From Mytilinidion resinicola (lineage: Eukaryota; Ascomycota; Dothideomycetes; Mytilinidiales; Mytilinidiaceae), in assembly GCF_010093595.1 (NCBI RefSeq), contig NW_022985437.1, positions 1,203,380-1,267,379 on the forward strand: a stretch of DNA of 64,000 nt. Direction: 5' to 3'. This document shows positions 40,527 to 51,653 of the stretch, piece after piece. The translations under genes were made by a program, and so were the position numbers. The first letter of the stretch is position 1, and the number at the start of each line of letters is the position of its first letter. The notes below the pieces were generated by a model that worked only from the letters and a program-made list of their open reading frames with translations, was not told the DNA's origin and made no database searches.

Positions 40527-42845
40527 TTAGTAGGATTTAGTATTTCTCCTAGTTGCAAACGGACCCATACGTAGAAATGTGCTACATAATATTCCTATTC
40601 CATTCTTTGTTACCATCAGAGCCTCATACATTATCCCACTACCAACCAAAAAAAAATTGCCATTCAACTCCTCTCCCCCCCCCCCCCCCCACCCCCCCCC
40701 CCCCCCCTCCTGCCCCCCCTCCACCGCCTCCCACGCCCCCTCATGAATTTGCCCGACTCCAATCCTCTCCGCATAATCCCCCCTCCACTCCACCACTAGC
40801 ACATTCATTAGCACTCCTGCCGCAAACCCCCCCACGGCAAAATGCCTCCCCAGCCCCAAATGCTCCGTCATATCCGGCACCCTTACGCTACTCAACAGCA
40901 GAAACCCCCTCCTCACTCCCGGCTCACGCATCACCCCTTCTTCCGCGAAATCAGCCGCGTTGTCCGGCCAGATCTTCCCGCAGCAGGTAGGATGCGGCGA
41001 CACGCTAGACGTCGCGCCTTTCGCATACACGAGCACGCGCCCAGCATCCCATTCAAAGGCACGGAGGTGTAATTTGTCTGCGTCTGCGACGCGCGCGGAG
41101 AAGCACAGCGTCGCAACGTCGCGGGAGATAAAGGGGGTGGGGATTTCGCTAACGTCGGATGTGGTGGCGGAGTCCATGCGGAGTTTCTGGACAAGGTCAC
41201 CGTAGACGCGGAGTACGGGGCGGAGGTGCTTCTGCGTGCGGAGGACGATGGCGCCGATTTCGGAGCGGATAGGTGGCGAGTTTTTGGGGAGGGTGGAGGC
41301 GAGGGGGCCGCTGAGGTAGTCGATGCTGCCCGGGTGGGAGGCCCAGGACCAGCTGGGGAGGGAGCGGGTGCGGTGGGTTGGGGTTTGAGGGTTTGAAGTG
41401 ACCCACAGGAGGGCGACGTCGAGGATGGCTTCGGGGAGGCCGGCTATGGAGGGGCTGCCGTAGCAGGATTTTAGGATGGCGGAGATGCCATCGAAGGCGG
41501 GAAGGCGGTCGGTAGGGTGGGAGAGATGGCGTCGAGTGGAAGATTGGATGAGGGAGGAGTATAGGCTCATCGCGCCCTTTGAGAAGGTGTCGAATTGAGA
41601 CTTGCCGTCTAGGCTTCGCTCCATTTGGACCGTGGCTAGAGGACTTGATGGCATGTCTCGTTCTGAGGGCATATCTTGTGGCTCGCAATCTCCTGCATCA
41701 GTATGAGTTGATGTCTGGCAGTGGAAATAGGCTTGGTATTGTGTAAGGATGAGACAACGTCTCGATAGAATCCTCTCCTGGTAAGCCCAAGCGTTGTTGC
41801 CATACGAGCCGTGCTCTAATAGATATCGGAGGTTGGCTGGGCGAGCAATAAATCTTCTTCCCTCGATAAAATTTTCGGCCAAGTACGAAGACCTTGACCC
41901 GGCTCCAACATCGTGAAGTCTTGAATTTGCATCCCTTCCTGCCGCGGCAACAATCGTCATAGCTGCTTTGCCGAAGATTTGATGCATGCTATTGATCTGA
42001 CTGTCCTTGTGCATCTGATCATCTTGTACGATACTCAGACAATGAGCCCAAAGATATCTCTCTCCGAGTGACATGGTTAATTTCATGGCGTCCTCGATGA
42101 CCTTCGGGAGCTTTAGCTTCTGCTGATCCAGTGCACCATCTCTTTGCAATGTGTCGAAGTTGGCTTTGGTGGCTTCAAGACATTTGACTCCGCCACGAGC
42201 ATAACTCACAGCCAAGTATCTTTCATTAGTATTTCCTTTGACAATACGGTTGTTCCGTACATCAATCAGTATGATATCGACCGGATCGTTGGTGGAAAGC
42301 GAGTCTTCTAGAATCCCGCAAGTCACGTGTTTGGTCTCGCAATCCGACAGCCATCCACGCACGCAAGCAATGTCCAGAGCTGGCACGGGTCTACCGGAGG
42401 AGATGGTTGAAGACATTGAAGCCATATCGTGAGAGGCGGGGAGTACATAGCCCAGTGTTCCTGTGGCGTCTTTTACTTCAAAACCGTGCTTGGATCGCTG
42501 CAACTCGTATCTTGCCGCAGGGGCACTGAGTGAAATGGAAGTCGATGCTTCGTCTTGCCGTACAAGGTGCAAGACGAGCTGACAGCAGGGACAGGAGGCA
42601 TTCGATAGCAAGTCACTGTAGCTGCCGAGTACCACTGGTTTGGAAGTCCGCACAGCCGGAGCTGGATTTGATGGGAAAGGCGGAGTCGGATGGGACGAGT
42701 TCAGCGGTAGAGTAGATTTGATGTCGATGGAACGGCAGGTGTCGCAGAGTAGACTTCGTGAGTTTTTCTGGATCTTCGTCTGAAACCGGTTCAGTAGACC
42801 TCTCTTCTTAGGTTTCGCCCCCACTGTTCCCTGCCTTATATTCAT
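40527..42845 (-). CDS. HET-domain protein with altered signature residues
   Basis: Intronless; 772 aa from the first ATG of the frame (42845); the frame is open to a TAG just upstream of 42935, so an upstream exon is conceivable. The Cys-containing N-terminal region (LLCDTCRSIDI, CPCCQLVLHL) is present. HET block 1 is AVSYARGG where the family has SYVWG or SYCWG, and block 2 is YLWAHCLSIVQDD where YLWVDxLCIxQDD is usual: Trp to Arg, Asp to His and Cys to Ser at the best conserved positions. The downstream NAWAYQERILSRRCLI and LPSWSWASHPG are normal. Near the C-terminus a glycine-rich insert is encoded by a C-homopolymer tract. The protein may be a diverged, non-signalling or recently damaged HET factor. 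Confidence 0.85.
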   Translation of the reverse strand: MNIRQGTVGAKPKKRGLLNRFQTKIQKNSRSLLCDTCRSIDIKSTLPLNSSHPTPPFPSNPAPAVRTSKPVVLGSYSDLLSNASCPCCQLVLHLVRQDEASTSISLSAPAARYELQRSKHGFEVKDATGTLGYVLPASHDMASMSSTISSGRPVPALDIACVRGWLSDCETKHVTCGILEDSLSTNDPVDIILIDVRNNRIVKGNTNERYLAVSYARGGVKCLEATKANFDTLQRDGALDQQKLKLPKVIEDAMKLTMSLGERYLWAHCLSIVQDDQMHKDSQINSMHQIFGKAAMTIVAAAGRDANSRLHDVGAGSRSSYLAENFIEGRRFIARPANLRYLLEHGSYGNNAWAYQERILSRRCLILTQYQAYFHCQTSTHTDAGDCEPQDMPSERDMPSSPLATVQMERSLDGKSQFDTFSKGAMSLYSSLIQSSTRRHLSHPTDRLPAFDGISAILKSCYGSPSIAGLPEAILDVALLWVTSNPQTPTHRTRSLPSWSWASHPGSIDYLSGPLASTLPKNSPPIRSEIGAIVLRTQKHLRPVLRVYGDLVQKLRMDSATTSDVSEIPTPFISRDVATLCFSARVADADKLHLRAFEWDAGRVLVYAKGATSSVSPHPTCCGKIWPDNAADFAEEGVMREPGVRRGFLLLSSVRVPDMTEHLGLGRHFAVGGFAAGVLMNVLVVEWRGDYAERIGVGQIHEGAWEAVEGGQEGGGGGWGGGGGEELNGNFFLVGSGIMYEALMVTKNGIGILCSTFLRMGPFATRRNTKSY
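40675..40707 (+). repeat. Poly-C tract inside the HET gene
   Basis: C16-A-C16, followed by more C-rich DNA. It encodes polyglycine on the minus strand. Homopolymers this long are prone to replication slippage and assembly error, either of which would shift the frame of the last ~55 codons. Confidence 0.9.
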
Positions 42846-44002
42846 GACTTTATCGGATGCGAGTGCCAAATAATAGCAGTCGTAGTTCCAAATGATGCTC
42901 AGAAGCGCTTGAGGGACGTCTGGTGGCAAGGCCAAGGGCTAGACACAGAGACTGCTTGAGAGAAGGCTGCAAGAAGAGATATTGCTAGGACGGGAGAATG
43001 TATGATCATAGCACCCCACGAGGGAGCGAAGCTTCACTTATAGGAGGAACTGGCTGTTATTGTCCGCTGCCAGACCAATAGAAGGAAAAAGCCTGCCTTC
43101 AACGCCGAGAAGCCCTTGCAGATCCCGGGTTACCTGAGGCTAGGCGCCATCAAGGCACGATAGGGCTTTCAAGTCAGGTCGCTTGTGCAAGCCACAATCG
43201 CCGGATGCAGACGGCAGCCGAAAAGGTCGCATCTAGAAGCGCATCTCGGCCCTCAAGGCTGAGATCTCAGCCCGACAGACCCCATATACCGCTGCTTGCG
43301 TTTGCCAAATGCGTTGTAGGAGGGTGTGGGCGCGCCTGATCCGGCTAAACTAGAAGCCAACAACCAATGATGCACAGCATCTAGGTTCTCCATGGTCCGC
43401 GATGAAACTGCTGAGCGAAGTGCATCGGCCACACCGGCTCTGCAAGGGATTTTGGGGACTGAGACACGGAAGAGCCCCCGTGTACTAATGCGTGTTATAT
43501 GAATGGGTGGGATTCCGCTGTCTACAGCTTCCCACGGTTGCTCTTGAAGATATTGCGAATCTTCTCTCTCAGAGCTTCAATAAATACGGCCCAATCCCGA
43601 TAGCTGTACGAGATACCCACAAACCGAAGACGCTTTATCTAGCCTATGTCGAGGCTGCGTAGCTTCACAGCATCGAGCCCGCTCTCCGTGACAAAGTGAT
43701 GGCCTTGAGGCGCAGTCATGAAATTGTTCCTGGAAAAAGCAATAATCTTGATGTCGTGATCAGTTGCATGCGCGAGTGACGAGTAGAGGTGTTTTGGGGT
43801 TCCCAAAGTGGTCGCTCGACTCAACATCCTTATGTGACGTCTAAACCTCTGCCTCCGTCAGTGGGCGTCGAGCAATATGTGGGGCATCAATTGTTTAAGG
43901 CTGCGGGTAGACGTGGAGGGGCCCAGAAGCCGGCCTACCTAAATATTTGACAACGTCTCGTACCGCTCTTGCTCTGAACATGATGTCTCATTCGAAGGAC
44001 AA
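42846..44002. other. Intergenic region
   Basis: About 1.15 kb. A 62-codon Met-initiated minus-strand frame at 43639-43827 has no recognised likeness. No other gene or repeat seen. Confidence 0.4.
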
Positions 44003-44494
44003 TCATCCCTCGTCGTCCCCAAAAGACAGTTTGACTGCTTTGGACTTCTTCGGCTTTTTGACTGCTTTTTTCGGCTTCACGTCTGCATCTTCTTCCCCAT
44101 CACTCGCCTGCACAACCTTGACTGCTTTCCTCTTCTTTGAGACAGCACCGACTACAGTCAATTGGTGCTTAGATTGCTGCGTCGACGCCTCCTCTTTCTC
44201 AGCATCTTTTGCGTCTCCCTTCTTTCCCGAAGAAGCACCCTCCACGCCCGGTCCTTGGTCAGCGTCTTTCCCAGCAATCAGCGCCTCATATTCCGCCTTT
44301 GAAAGTGATTCATTCCCGTCTTCGAGCACGTAGGTCGGCGCATCGTCATCGTCATCGCCTTTGGCGCGTTTCGGACGGGCAACGGGGCGTTCGTGACGGG
44401 AGGCGTCCCGCCCGGAGGTGGCTTCACCGCGAAGACGGCGCAAGAAGGCGGGCTCGTTGGCCTCGAAGGTCAGGCCTTTGAGTTTGTTACTCAT
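44003..44494 (-). CDS. DUF4604 family protein
   Basis: Single exon, 163 aa. The N-terminus MSNKLKGLTFEANEPAFLRRLRGE is the hallmark of the eukaryotic DUF4604 family. The middle is acidic (GDDDDDAPTYVLEDG, then LSKAEYEALIAG), and the C-terminus is a lysine-rich, nuclear/nucleolar-type tail (KKAVKKPKKSKAVKLSFGDDEG). The family is small, conserved and without an assigned biochemical function. The length is normal. Confidence 0.9.
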   Translation of the reverse strand: MSNKLKGLTFEANEPAFLRRLRGEATSGRDASRHERPVARPKRAKGDDDDDAPTYVLEDGNESLSKAEYEALIAGKDADQGPGVEGASSGKKGDAKDAEKEEASTQQSKHQLTVVGAVSKKRKAVKVVQASDGEEDADVKPKKAVKKPKKSKAVKLSFGDDEG

Positions 44495-45578
44495 GATGAC
44501 TTCGATAGTGTTGAGGTTCGTCGAGTAGATGGTTTGGGGGTGGTGTCACGTCGCCTCAATCCGTGAATAAGATCTTTGTCAATTTTTTGCTCTTTGGATC
44601 GCTCTGGTCTGCTGAATGAGGTAACGACTAGTAGATGATGTGTATGGTGAACTCCAATTGAATGATCGATATCCAGCGTCCAGTGAATCGGCAATAGTCA
44701 CGTGCCATAGCCCACGGCGATATTTCGATTTCGACGCGCAAGGACGACACAGCGCTGGGCGCCGTTGGAGGCGCTAGGATAAACGGTGAACGGGATGGGC
44801 ACCACGGGCCGGGCAAGTGAAGCGGCTGTCAGTTGATGGGGCTGCCGATTGGGACTCGTGGCCGGGTGCTAGGTGTCTCCTATGTCGAGGTGGCAATGGA
44901 GATATCGCCAAATGGAATGCGCGGGTGGGTAGTGGGTAGGCGAGGAAAGGGGCCGCGATCTCAGCTTCACGAGAGAACAACGTACGCAAGAATGCCTTCT
45001 ACGAGCGCTGAACAGAACGCAAAAGTTCGAGTTAAGCACTCATCTGCTCACGCTTGACACAGCAATTGCTGCTTCACCATAAATACACCGACCCCAACAA
45101 TTAAATGCACGTGCAACTCAGCAAGCTGACGACGAGAGACCCTGGCCCGCTCTTGGCATCTCTTCGCCTCCTTCTCAGATTGCTCGACGGTCTCCGCGAT
45201 CCTCCAGCGCCTGGCATCACCCACACTTCGACCACCACCCTCACGCTCCGCCATAGCGCGCTCTCCCGTCCATCTTCACCGCCGCCCCGCCGAGTCTGTA
45301 GCAATTCCGCCCCTGGCACTCCTCCCGCCGCCCTCGGGGGTTGAGCTCGCTTTTTGGAGGCATCTCCAGCCGTTCGTTACCTGCCTCACCTTATCTTCTT
45401 CCCCGTCGCCGTTGCTATTCCGCCCCCCCCCCCGGCGCCGTGCAACACTCGGCCTCTTTATTGCGATTCCAGTAGTTCCGTAGAGCGCTCCGCTCTGCTG
45501 GCTGGATCCAGAGTGGCTTCTTCTCAACGCCTCCCCCGAGCTCGGTCGACGTCCATCGCGGTCCAGGACCAAAACCAA
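44495..45578. other. Divergent intergenic region with pyrimidine-rich 5' leader
   Basis: Lies between the DUF4604 gene and the mannosyltransferase. The last ~300 bp are C/T-rich and open in the mannosyltransferase frame back to 45354, without an earlier good ATG. No separate gene seen. Confidence 0.4.
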
Positions 45579-47377
45579 ATGGGGCTTGTACAAAATCTCG
45601 TCAAGAGGATACCCTCCTCGCCCAGCATTCCCGGCCTCGATGACCTACAACGACGGGCGGACAAGCTGTCTCCCCGATTAGCCTTCTTCCGCCGCCGCAT
45701 ACGAATAAAAGGGAACTCGTCCATCTCGATACCCCTAGGCATTGTTCTGCTCTTCCCATGCTTGGTCATAATATTAATACTCATACTGTTCGTGCGGCAT
45801 CCCCAATCACCGGGGATTATGATGATGCCCGCTGGGGCGCCTCCATCGATACGGTACGCAACCTTGCTCAAAAACTCCAATCCCAGGTCCAAAGCGATGA
45901 GGAATTCAACGGCGGTCAGGTTTTTATCGCCTCCGCATCGGGATACCACACTTTCGCGCATGCTGACCATACTATAGGAAAATCAACGACAAGTACGACA
46001 AAGTCTTCGTGACAGGCTGCCTGGAGCCCCAGGTGGACGGTCCTCGAGCGAACGCAGCCTTTGTGGTACTAGCGAGGAACAAGGAATTGGACGGCGTGCT
46101 CCAATCCATTAAATCGATCGAACGGCACTTCAATCGCTGGTTCCACTACCCATATGTCTTCCTCAACGATGGCGACTTCAACTCGACGTTCAAGGAGGCG
46201 ATATTGAATCATACTAGCGGATCGGTGGAATGGGGAAAGATAGATTCGACAATGTGGGGGTATCCATCGTGGACGGACATGGCGGTTGCAAAGGAGGGAA
46301 TCGCGAAACAGGGCGATGCGGCAATCATGTATGGTGGCATGGAGAGCTATCACCATATGTGCCGATTCTACTCTGGGTGGGTTGATGCTTTCGCGTTCTA
46401 TGGGAAGCATGGCGGCTAATCTTGTCACAGATTCTTCTACAAGCACGAGCTATTGCAAAAGTACGAATGGTATTGGAGGCTGGAGCCCGAGATCAAATAC
46501 TTCTGCGACATCACCTAGTAAGCCTCCCGCGCAGTCCCTTTCCCGTCAACTGGCCTATGCTAAGCTTAACAGCGACCCGTTCATCCACATGGAACGCGAG
46601 AAGAAGACGTATGGCTTTACCATCGCAGTGAAGGAGCTCAAGGAAACAGTGCCGAACATTTTCCGCTACGCATCGGCATTCAAGCGAAACAATAACATTA
46701 CTTCACAGGGCCTATGGGAGATGTTTACCGTGAAGCCCGATGAGAAGAAGTCGCTGCCAAAGGACGATCCCAAGTATAAGAAGCCCTTGCCGGAGGAGAT
46801 CCTCAACACCGAACCTGGGGCGGGATCACTACCGGAGATCAGTCTAGACGCGATGGAGGGCGAGGAGTACAACATGTGCCATTTCTGGAGTAACTTTGAG
46901 ATTGCCAGGCTGGATTGGTTCCGGAGTAAAGAATACAACGATTTCTTTGAGATGATGGACCGCAGCGGAGGGTTTTGGATGGAGCGGGTACGTGTCCATT
47001 TGGCGTATGAGCAGACGTGAGCTAACGACGACTAGTGGGGAGATGCTCCGATCCATTCACTGGCAGCCGGGGCTCTCCTAAGTCCAAAGGACATTCACTA
47101 CTTCCGAGACTTTGGGTATCGGCACACGACGATTCAGCATTGCCCGGCCAATGCGCCTGCCCGCCAGCTCCCCCGGATACCGTTCTTGGAGAAGACGACA
47201 AAGGACGAGAAGAAGCGGATCGAGGAGGACGAATACTGGGCGTCGTTCGACCCACCAAAAGAAAACGGCGTGGGGTGTAGATGTAAATGCGACACGGACA
47301 TTGTGGACGTCGAGGGCAAGCAGGGCAGCTGCCTCGCAGAATGGGTGGACGTGGCTGGGGGTTGGGCATCACCATAG
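45579..47377 (+). CDS. KRE2: Alpha-1,2-mannosyltransferase, KRE2/MNT1 family (GT15)
   Basis: Five exons: 45579-45853, 45978-46376, 46431-46517, 46573-46987, 47036-47377; 505 aa. A type II Golgi enzyme adding alpha-1,2-mannose from GDP-mannose to O- and N-linked glycans. It has a short cytosolic tail, a TM anchor at ~51-71 (IPLGIVLLFPCLVIILILIL), and a stem. The GT15 core shows ARNKELDGVLQSIKSIERHFN, YPYVFLNDGDF, KIDSTMWGYPSW, FFYKHELLQKYEWYWR, YNMCHFWSNFEIARLDWF and GGFWMERWGDAPIHSLA. All four introns fall between conserved blocks and restore frame. Length fits the family (yeast Kre2: 442 aa) plus a C-terminal extension containing CRCKCD. The exact KTR paralogue cannot be fixed; the symbol names the family. 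Confidence 0.93.
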
Positions 47378-48267
47378 ACATGGGAGACGGCGTACGCGTG
47401 TGGGTTCTAAGCTTCATAATACCGTTCGAATATGGCTTTTGTCTTCTTTGGTGGCCAGGGACGAGGTTTGGCCTGGATGGAGGGAGACACTTCTGGGATG
47501 TATCATGGAGTTTAGACGGCTGCACACTGTATTTATTCGCCCGCTTGGGGCCGCTCGATGGGCAGCAACTCCGCATCACGTCGAGACGCCGTCGTCATGT
47601 ATATCGCCAAGCAGCGGCTGTTCCCTTTCGCCTGTCGCCCTGTCGCCCTGATGCCCGTGTCACCGTGTTCCCCTTTCGCCGTGCTCGCCAACCAGGCCGG
47701 GAGCTCCTGCAACAGTAGCAACCCGCAGAACAACGGCACGCTCCCCGAGGCCGTATGCTCGAAAGCACGGCGAGGTATATCGGGCTCGTGGCCGGGCTCG
47801 CGGCCGGGCTGGATGGCGTGGGCCACGGGTCAGCGTGACAGTGCTGCCTATCAGCGTCGATAAGAGCAGCACTTGGTGGGGCTCGCCGTCAATGAAGTCC
47901 CCCGCCTCAGTCACTCCTACCGCCATCCCTCCACGCCCCGACGCCATACATAGTACACGCCTTCACGACACCACGCACCTCTGCAGAATCCTGCAGCTGC
48001 TCTGCTCGCACTCGGCCTCCACACAAGCCGCGCATGAGCTGGCGAGGCAGCCTGCCCCGCACCCCGTTTCACAAGGCTCCCCCAGAGGCCCGTTCGCTTC
48101 CATTCAGCAGGCAGTCATCGCCCTCCGGATCAGGGTACCGTGGTTGTGGCCTTTAAACACTGACTAAGGCACTCTTGCAAAAGGTACTGCCCGCTCTTCT
48201 TTCACTCCTCTTCACCTCCCGCCCTCTACGCCGCACCTCTGTCTCGTCCAGGTGCCCAGCTCTAACC
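47378..48267. other. Intergenic region, GC-rich
   Basis: Overlapping GC-rich open frames on both strands without family likeness. It includes the 5' leader of the next gene; the frame of that gene is open upstream to 48175 but the best start is at 48268. Confidence 0.4.
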
Positions 48268-50838
48268 ATGTCTCACAATAGCTCGTCAGCGTCATCCCAC
48301 GACCTTGCCTTTCCTTCTCTCGACGTTGACGGCGCCCTCGCCAGTCTTGCCTCCGAAGCCCCCGCCATGCGTTCCAACACCAAGAGACACGAGGCGGCGT
48401 CCTCGCTGGAGGATAGCTCCTACGAGCTCCTCAACGACGGGTCCGTTGAGTCAGACGATGAAGGACGCACCGAGTCTTTGGCTTCAGTAGACGGAAACAC
48501 CCCCGACGACATGTCTTCTGTTGCAGACACCGAGGAGTCCGACGACGACAGCTTCATCTTCGAGACTTCCGAGCCCCGCTCCAATACCATGGCCAGCTCG
48601 GCATCCCCCCCTTTCGGATATACTTCGAGCAACGATGCTGGCGCAAGCAGCCTTGCAACTACAAGAGGCGACACCAGACAACAGCCGGCAGCCATGATCG
48701 AGTTTGTGGAATCCGACTGGCGCCCCGAGCAGGACGACGTGTCTAGTACTTACATCTACCAAACACTCCAGGGCGTCCAGAACATGCCCGACGTGATTAA
48801 GCAGTACGGATATCCTGAGATCAGGATAACCTTCAAACAAAGCCTCTCGAAGATATACATGCCACCCAAGAGACCGTTCCGGATACTGATTGCAGGGGCA
48901 CCCACCGACTGGGTGCGGGACGAGGCCATCAAGAAGATCGCCAGCGCTCTTGCCGCGGGACGTAACTCGATCTCGGACTCCAGCTCGAGCTCCCAGCAAT
49001 CATCCTCGCGCTTCAGTGTCATCCGAGTGCCAACCGAAACCGGCTACTCTACCAACCTCCAGCTAATCGACTCCACTGATATCGAGTTGACCGTAGACCA
49101 GTGCGTCGGTGCGTCTCGATACGGTGCTAGCTTTGCCGCCGTCACTGTGCTCCATATGAGTGATGGAAAGGACTTGCCAATTGCAGCTTCTAAATTCGAC
49201 AAGGTCCCAGTTATCCTCCCTGATATCGCTATATTCTGCCACCCGGATGCACCTGCATACCAACTGTCGCACTCTCTCGACCAGATCGGCCAGCACCAAC
49301 TCATCCGTAAGGCTCTGGAGTCCCAATCGATCCCTATATTGGACATTGCCACCGTAGTCCCATTCCGGCAGTGTCCCGAATCCTACATTTACGGTTCGAA
49401 GAGCCTCCGCCTGTGTGTTGAAGGTCGTGGTCCGGGAGAGATCGAATTCCGCGTACTCGAAACACTTCCTATCAACATCACATCCTTCCTTGACATCAAC
49501 CCAGACCAGCTGAATCGTCATTTGGCGTACCTTCTCCGGTCAGGTAGCGGGGTGCTTAGCACTGCCAACGCCACTGCTAGCGAGAAGATAGCGGAGGCTT
49601 CCCAAAGCAGACCGGGGTTGGCATCAGCTGTCAGCGATTGGATTTCTGGAAAAACTGAGTGGTGGACAGGCGTCAAGAACACCACTACACGCATTTGGCA
49701 AAGTCGAGCGCCTCTATTTGCTGTTGCGGTTCTCGTGCTATCTTTGATCACCGCTGGTATGCTAGGTCAACAGGCAGGCGTCTACAACAGGCTTTACAAT
49801 GGCCAAACGAGTCAACCTATCGTTTCCTCATCCTCCGTGCTCTCCTGGAACCCAGCACCGGTGACCGGGCCGCCTCAGGTTTCGGTCGCTGCTATACAAA
49901 CCGCTATGCAAAATGCAAAGGATTTGGTTCAATCTTACAAAGACGTAGTACATTCTACGAAAGACATTTCGAAACAAGGCGGGGAAACTTCTTTGGGTCT
50001 CCCATACACAGACACCCTTTCACCGCCGAAGCTCAATGATTCGAAGGAGTTTAAGGTCCACATAATCGGCGACCATCATTTCGTTCTTACTCCGCCACAG
50101 CAATTTTTAAAACTGAGAAAGCCACCGACGCTTTTTGTCCGAGTCGTTCGAACAGGTCATTGGGTTCCCTCATCAGTCTCCAAACTTAACCAGGGGGTTT
50201 TTGCTGTGGAACTCGAGCGACAACACGCTAGTGGTCTTTTGAACATTACCATCTGGACGGAGTCGAAGCCCTTGATAGCGCAAAACTTCACCGTCAGCTT
50301 CGGATCTCCCTGGCTGAAGCTATCTGCTTGGGCAAAAAGTGCTGGAATCTTATCGGAGACTGTGAAGAATGATGTCGCTCTTGCTCAGACAGGCCTCAAG
50401 ACGGTTTCCAACTCCCTAATTGACGGCCTCCGCAATGGAAGGCTCACGGTTGAGCACGGAACTACCGCCCTAATTCATCAGACCACATTCTGGACAGAAA
50501 AGGCGAAACGATCTTCTCAAAGCGTCTCAGAACACTTGCAAGAGGCGAAGCGCGAAGCGGCACAGCAAGTTGCCGTTGGGTACAGGGCTTCAAAGGGGAT
50601 TTCACAGCGACTTCATCGCGGCTGGCAAACAACGACACAGGTTCCGGCGACAATCTGGCAAGCAACGAGATCTGCCAGGACCTCCAGGTCTGTCCTGAGG
50701 GCGCGCAGGAATTCCCAGAAGCTGTGGAGGAAGCTGGGACTTCCGGGTCTTCCGGAGGACAACACCAAAAACGCACCGAGTTGCGAGCGTCGCATGGGCA
50801 AGCCTTGCAAGAAGCATAGCAGACGGAGCGGTAGGTAG
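48268..50838 (+). CDS. Single-TM hypothetical protein
   Basis: Intronless, 856 aa from ATG 48268 (accATGtct). Residues 1-150 are acidic and Ser-rich (disordered). Residues ~190-430 form a folded alpha/beta domain starting PFRILIAGAPTDWVRDEAIKKI, with P-loop-like placement but no GKS/T; it may be a degenerate small-GTPase or Rossmann-type fold. A hydrophobic helix at ~481-503 (PLFAVAVLVLSLITAGMLG) predicts one TM segment. The segment after it contains a beta-rich piece (EFKVHIIGDHHFVLTP) and long amphipathic helices with basic residues at the C-terminus. This layout suggests an ER or nuclear-envelope anchored protein. I do not recognise the family. Confidence 0.75.
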   Translation: MSHNSSSASSHDLAFPSLDVDGALASLASEAPAMRSNTKRHEAASSLEDSSYELLNDGSVESDDEGRTESLASVDGNTPDDMSSVADTEESDDDSFIFETSEPRSNTMASSASPPFGYTSSNDAGASSLATTRGDTRQQPAAMIEFVESDWRPEQDDVSSTYIYQTLQGVQNMPDVIKQYGYPEIRITFKQSLSKIYMPPKRPFRILIAGAPTDWVRDEAIKKIASALAAGRNSISDSSSSSQQSSSRFSVIRVPTETGYSTNLQLIDSTDIELTVDQCVGASRYGASFAAVTVLHMSDGKDLPIAASKFDKVPVILPDIAIFCHPDAPAYQLSHSLDQIGQHQLIRKALESQSIPILDIATVVPFRQCPESYIYGSKSLRLCVEGRGPGEIEFRVLETLPINITSFLDINPDQLNRHLAYLLRSGSGVLSTANATASEKIAEASQSRPGLASAVSDWISGKTEWWTGVKNTTTRIWQSRAPLFAVAVLVLSLITAGMLGQQAGVYNRLYNGQTSQPIVSSSSVLSWNPAPVTGPPQVSVAAIQTAMQNAKDLVQSYKDVVHSTKDISKQGGETSLGLPYTDTLSPPKLNDSKEFKVHIIGDHHFVLTPPQQFLKLRKPPTLFVRVVRTGHWVPSSVSKLNQGVFAVELERQHASGLLNITIWTESKPLIAQNFTVSFGSPWLKLSAWAKSAGILSETVKNDVALAQTGLKTVSNSLIDGLRNGRLTVEHGTTALIHQTTFWTEKAKRSSQSVSEHLQEAKREAAQQVAVGYRASKGISQRLHRGWQTTTQVPATIWQATRSARTSRSVLRARRNSQKLWRKLGLPGLPEDNTKNAPSCERRMGKPCKKHSRRSGR

Positions 50839-51653
50839 GTGTGTTACCATGGTCATGGTTAGGCGTTGCTTCCTTGGGAATTTTTGGTTTAATGAATGAT
50901 ATATCCGGGGCTCAATCATGGAGAAGGCGTTCGTTAGGACGAAGAGCGGGCAGACTTCGACTACCTGCTTCATTCAATACCACCCGGCGAGTTTTGAGGT
51001 TCGAAAGCTAGATGGCACAGAGGCAACATGTGTGGTTGGGGACGACGAGCGGGTGTGGTGGTTGAGAGCGGGCCATGGGTTTGCTGCTGTTGTCTCTCTT
51101 CTCTCTCATACTATACATGCAGACGGAGCTTTGGCCGTGTCAATTGAATCCTAGTAAATTATACTGACATGAACATCTCATATCTAAAAAATTTAAATAT
51201 CGGCCTCGCACGACCGCCTCAAAGCCATCGCTCATCTTCTCACCGACCCCATGAAACAGCCATGCTCCCAGCTCCCATCCCCCCTTATCTACCTCTTCAG
51301 CCTCCTCCCCCTCCCTTTACTCTACTACTCAACACCAGTAATCCACCTCCCCCCCTTCCCACCCCACCCAAGCTCCCCTCCACAGCCCGCACTTTCATCT
51401 CATCCTTACCCCGCGCATCTAGCGCCGTGAACGCCATATCGCCCCTCCCCTCGTCTTTCTGACTCGGGCTTCTTCGAGCTTGGTGGGTGCTGCCAACAGC
51501 CTCGCTTCCGTACCTAGGCACTCCTCGCTTTTTCCTCGTGGCGGTGGGCTACGGCGGATGACGGTTTTGGACGTTGGGAGGGGTGTGGGGGCCGGGTAGA
51601 GCTTGGGGCAGTAGAGGGAGGATGGGGAGGCGGAGGCGGAGGCTGGCATGCAC

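Noticed and set aside
41197..41688. 163-codon Pro/His/Arg-rich minus-strand frame inside the second HET gene
   Set aside because: Shadow of the intact 772-codon HET frame.
47512..48167. Several GC-rich frames between the mannosyltransferase and the single-TM gene
   Set aside because: Frames overlap on both strands at similar length, as expected from base composition; none has a recognisable motif.
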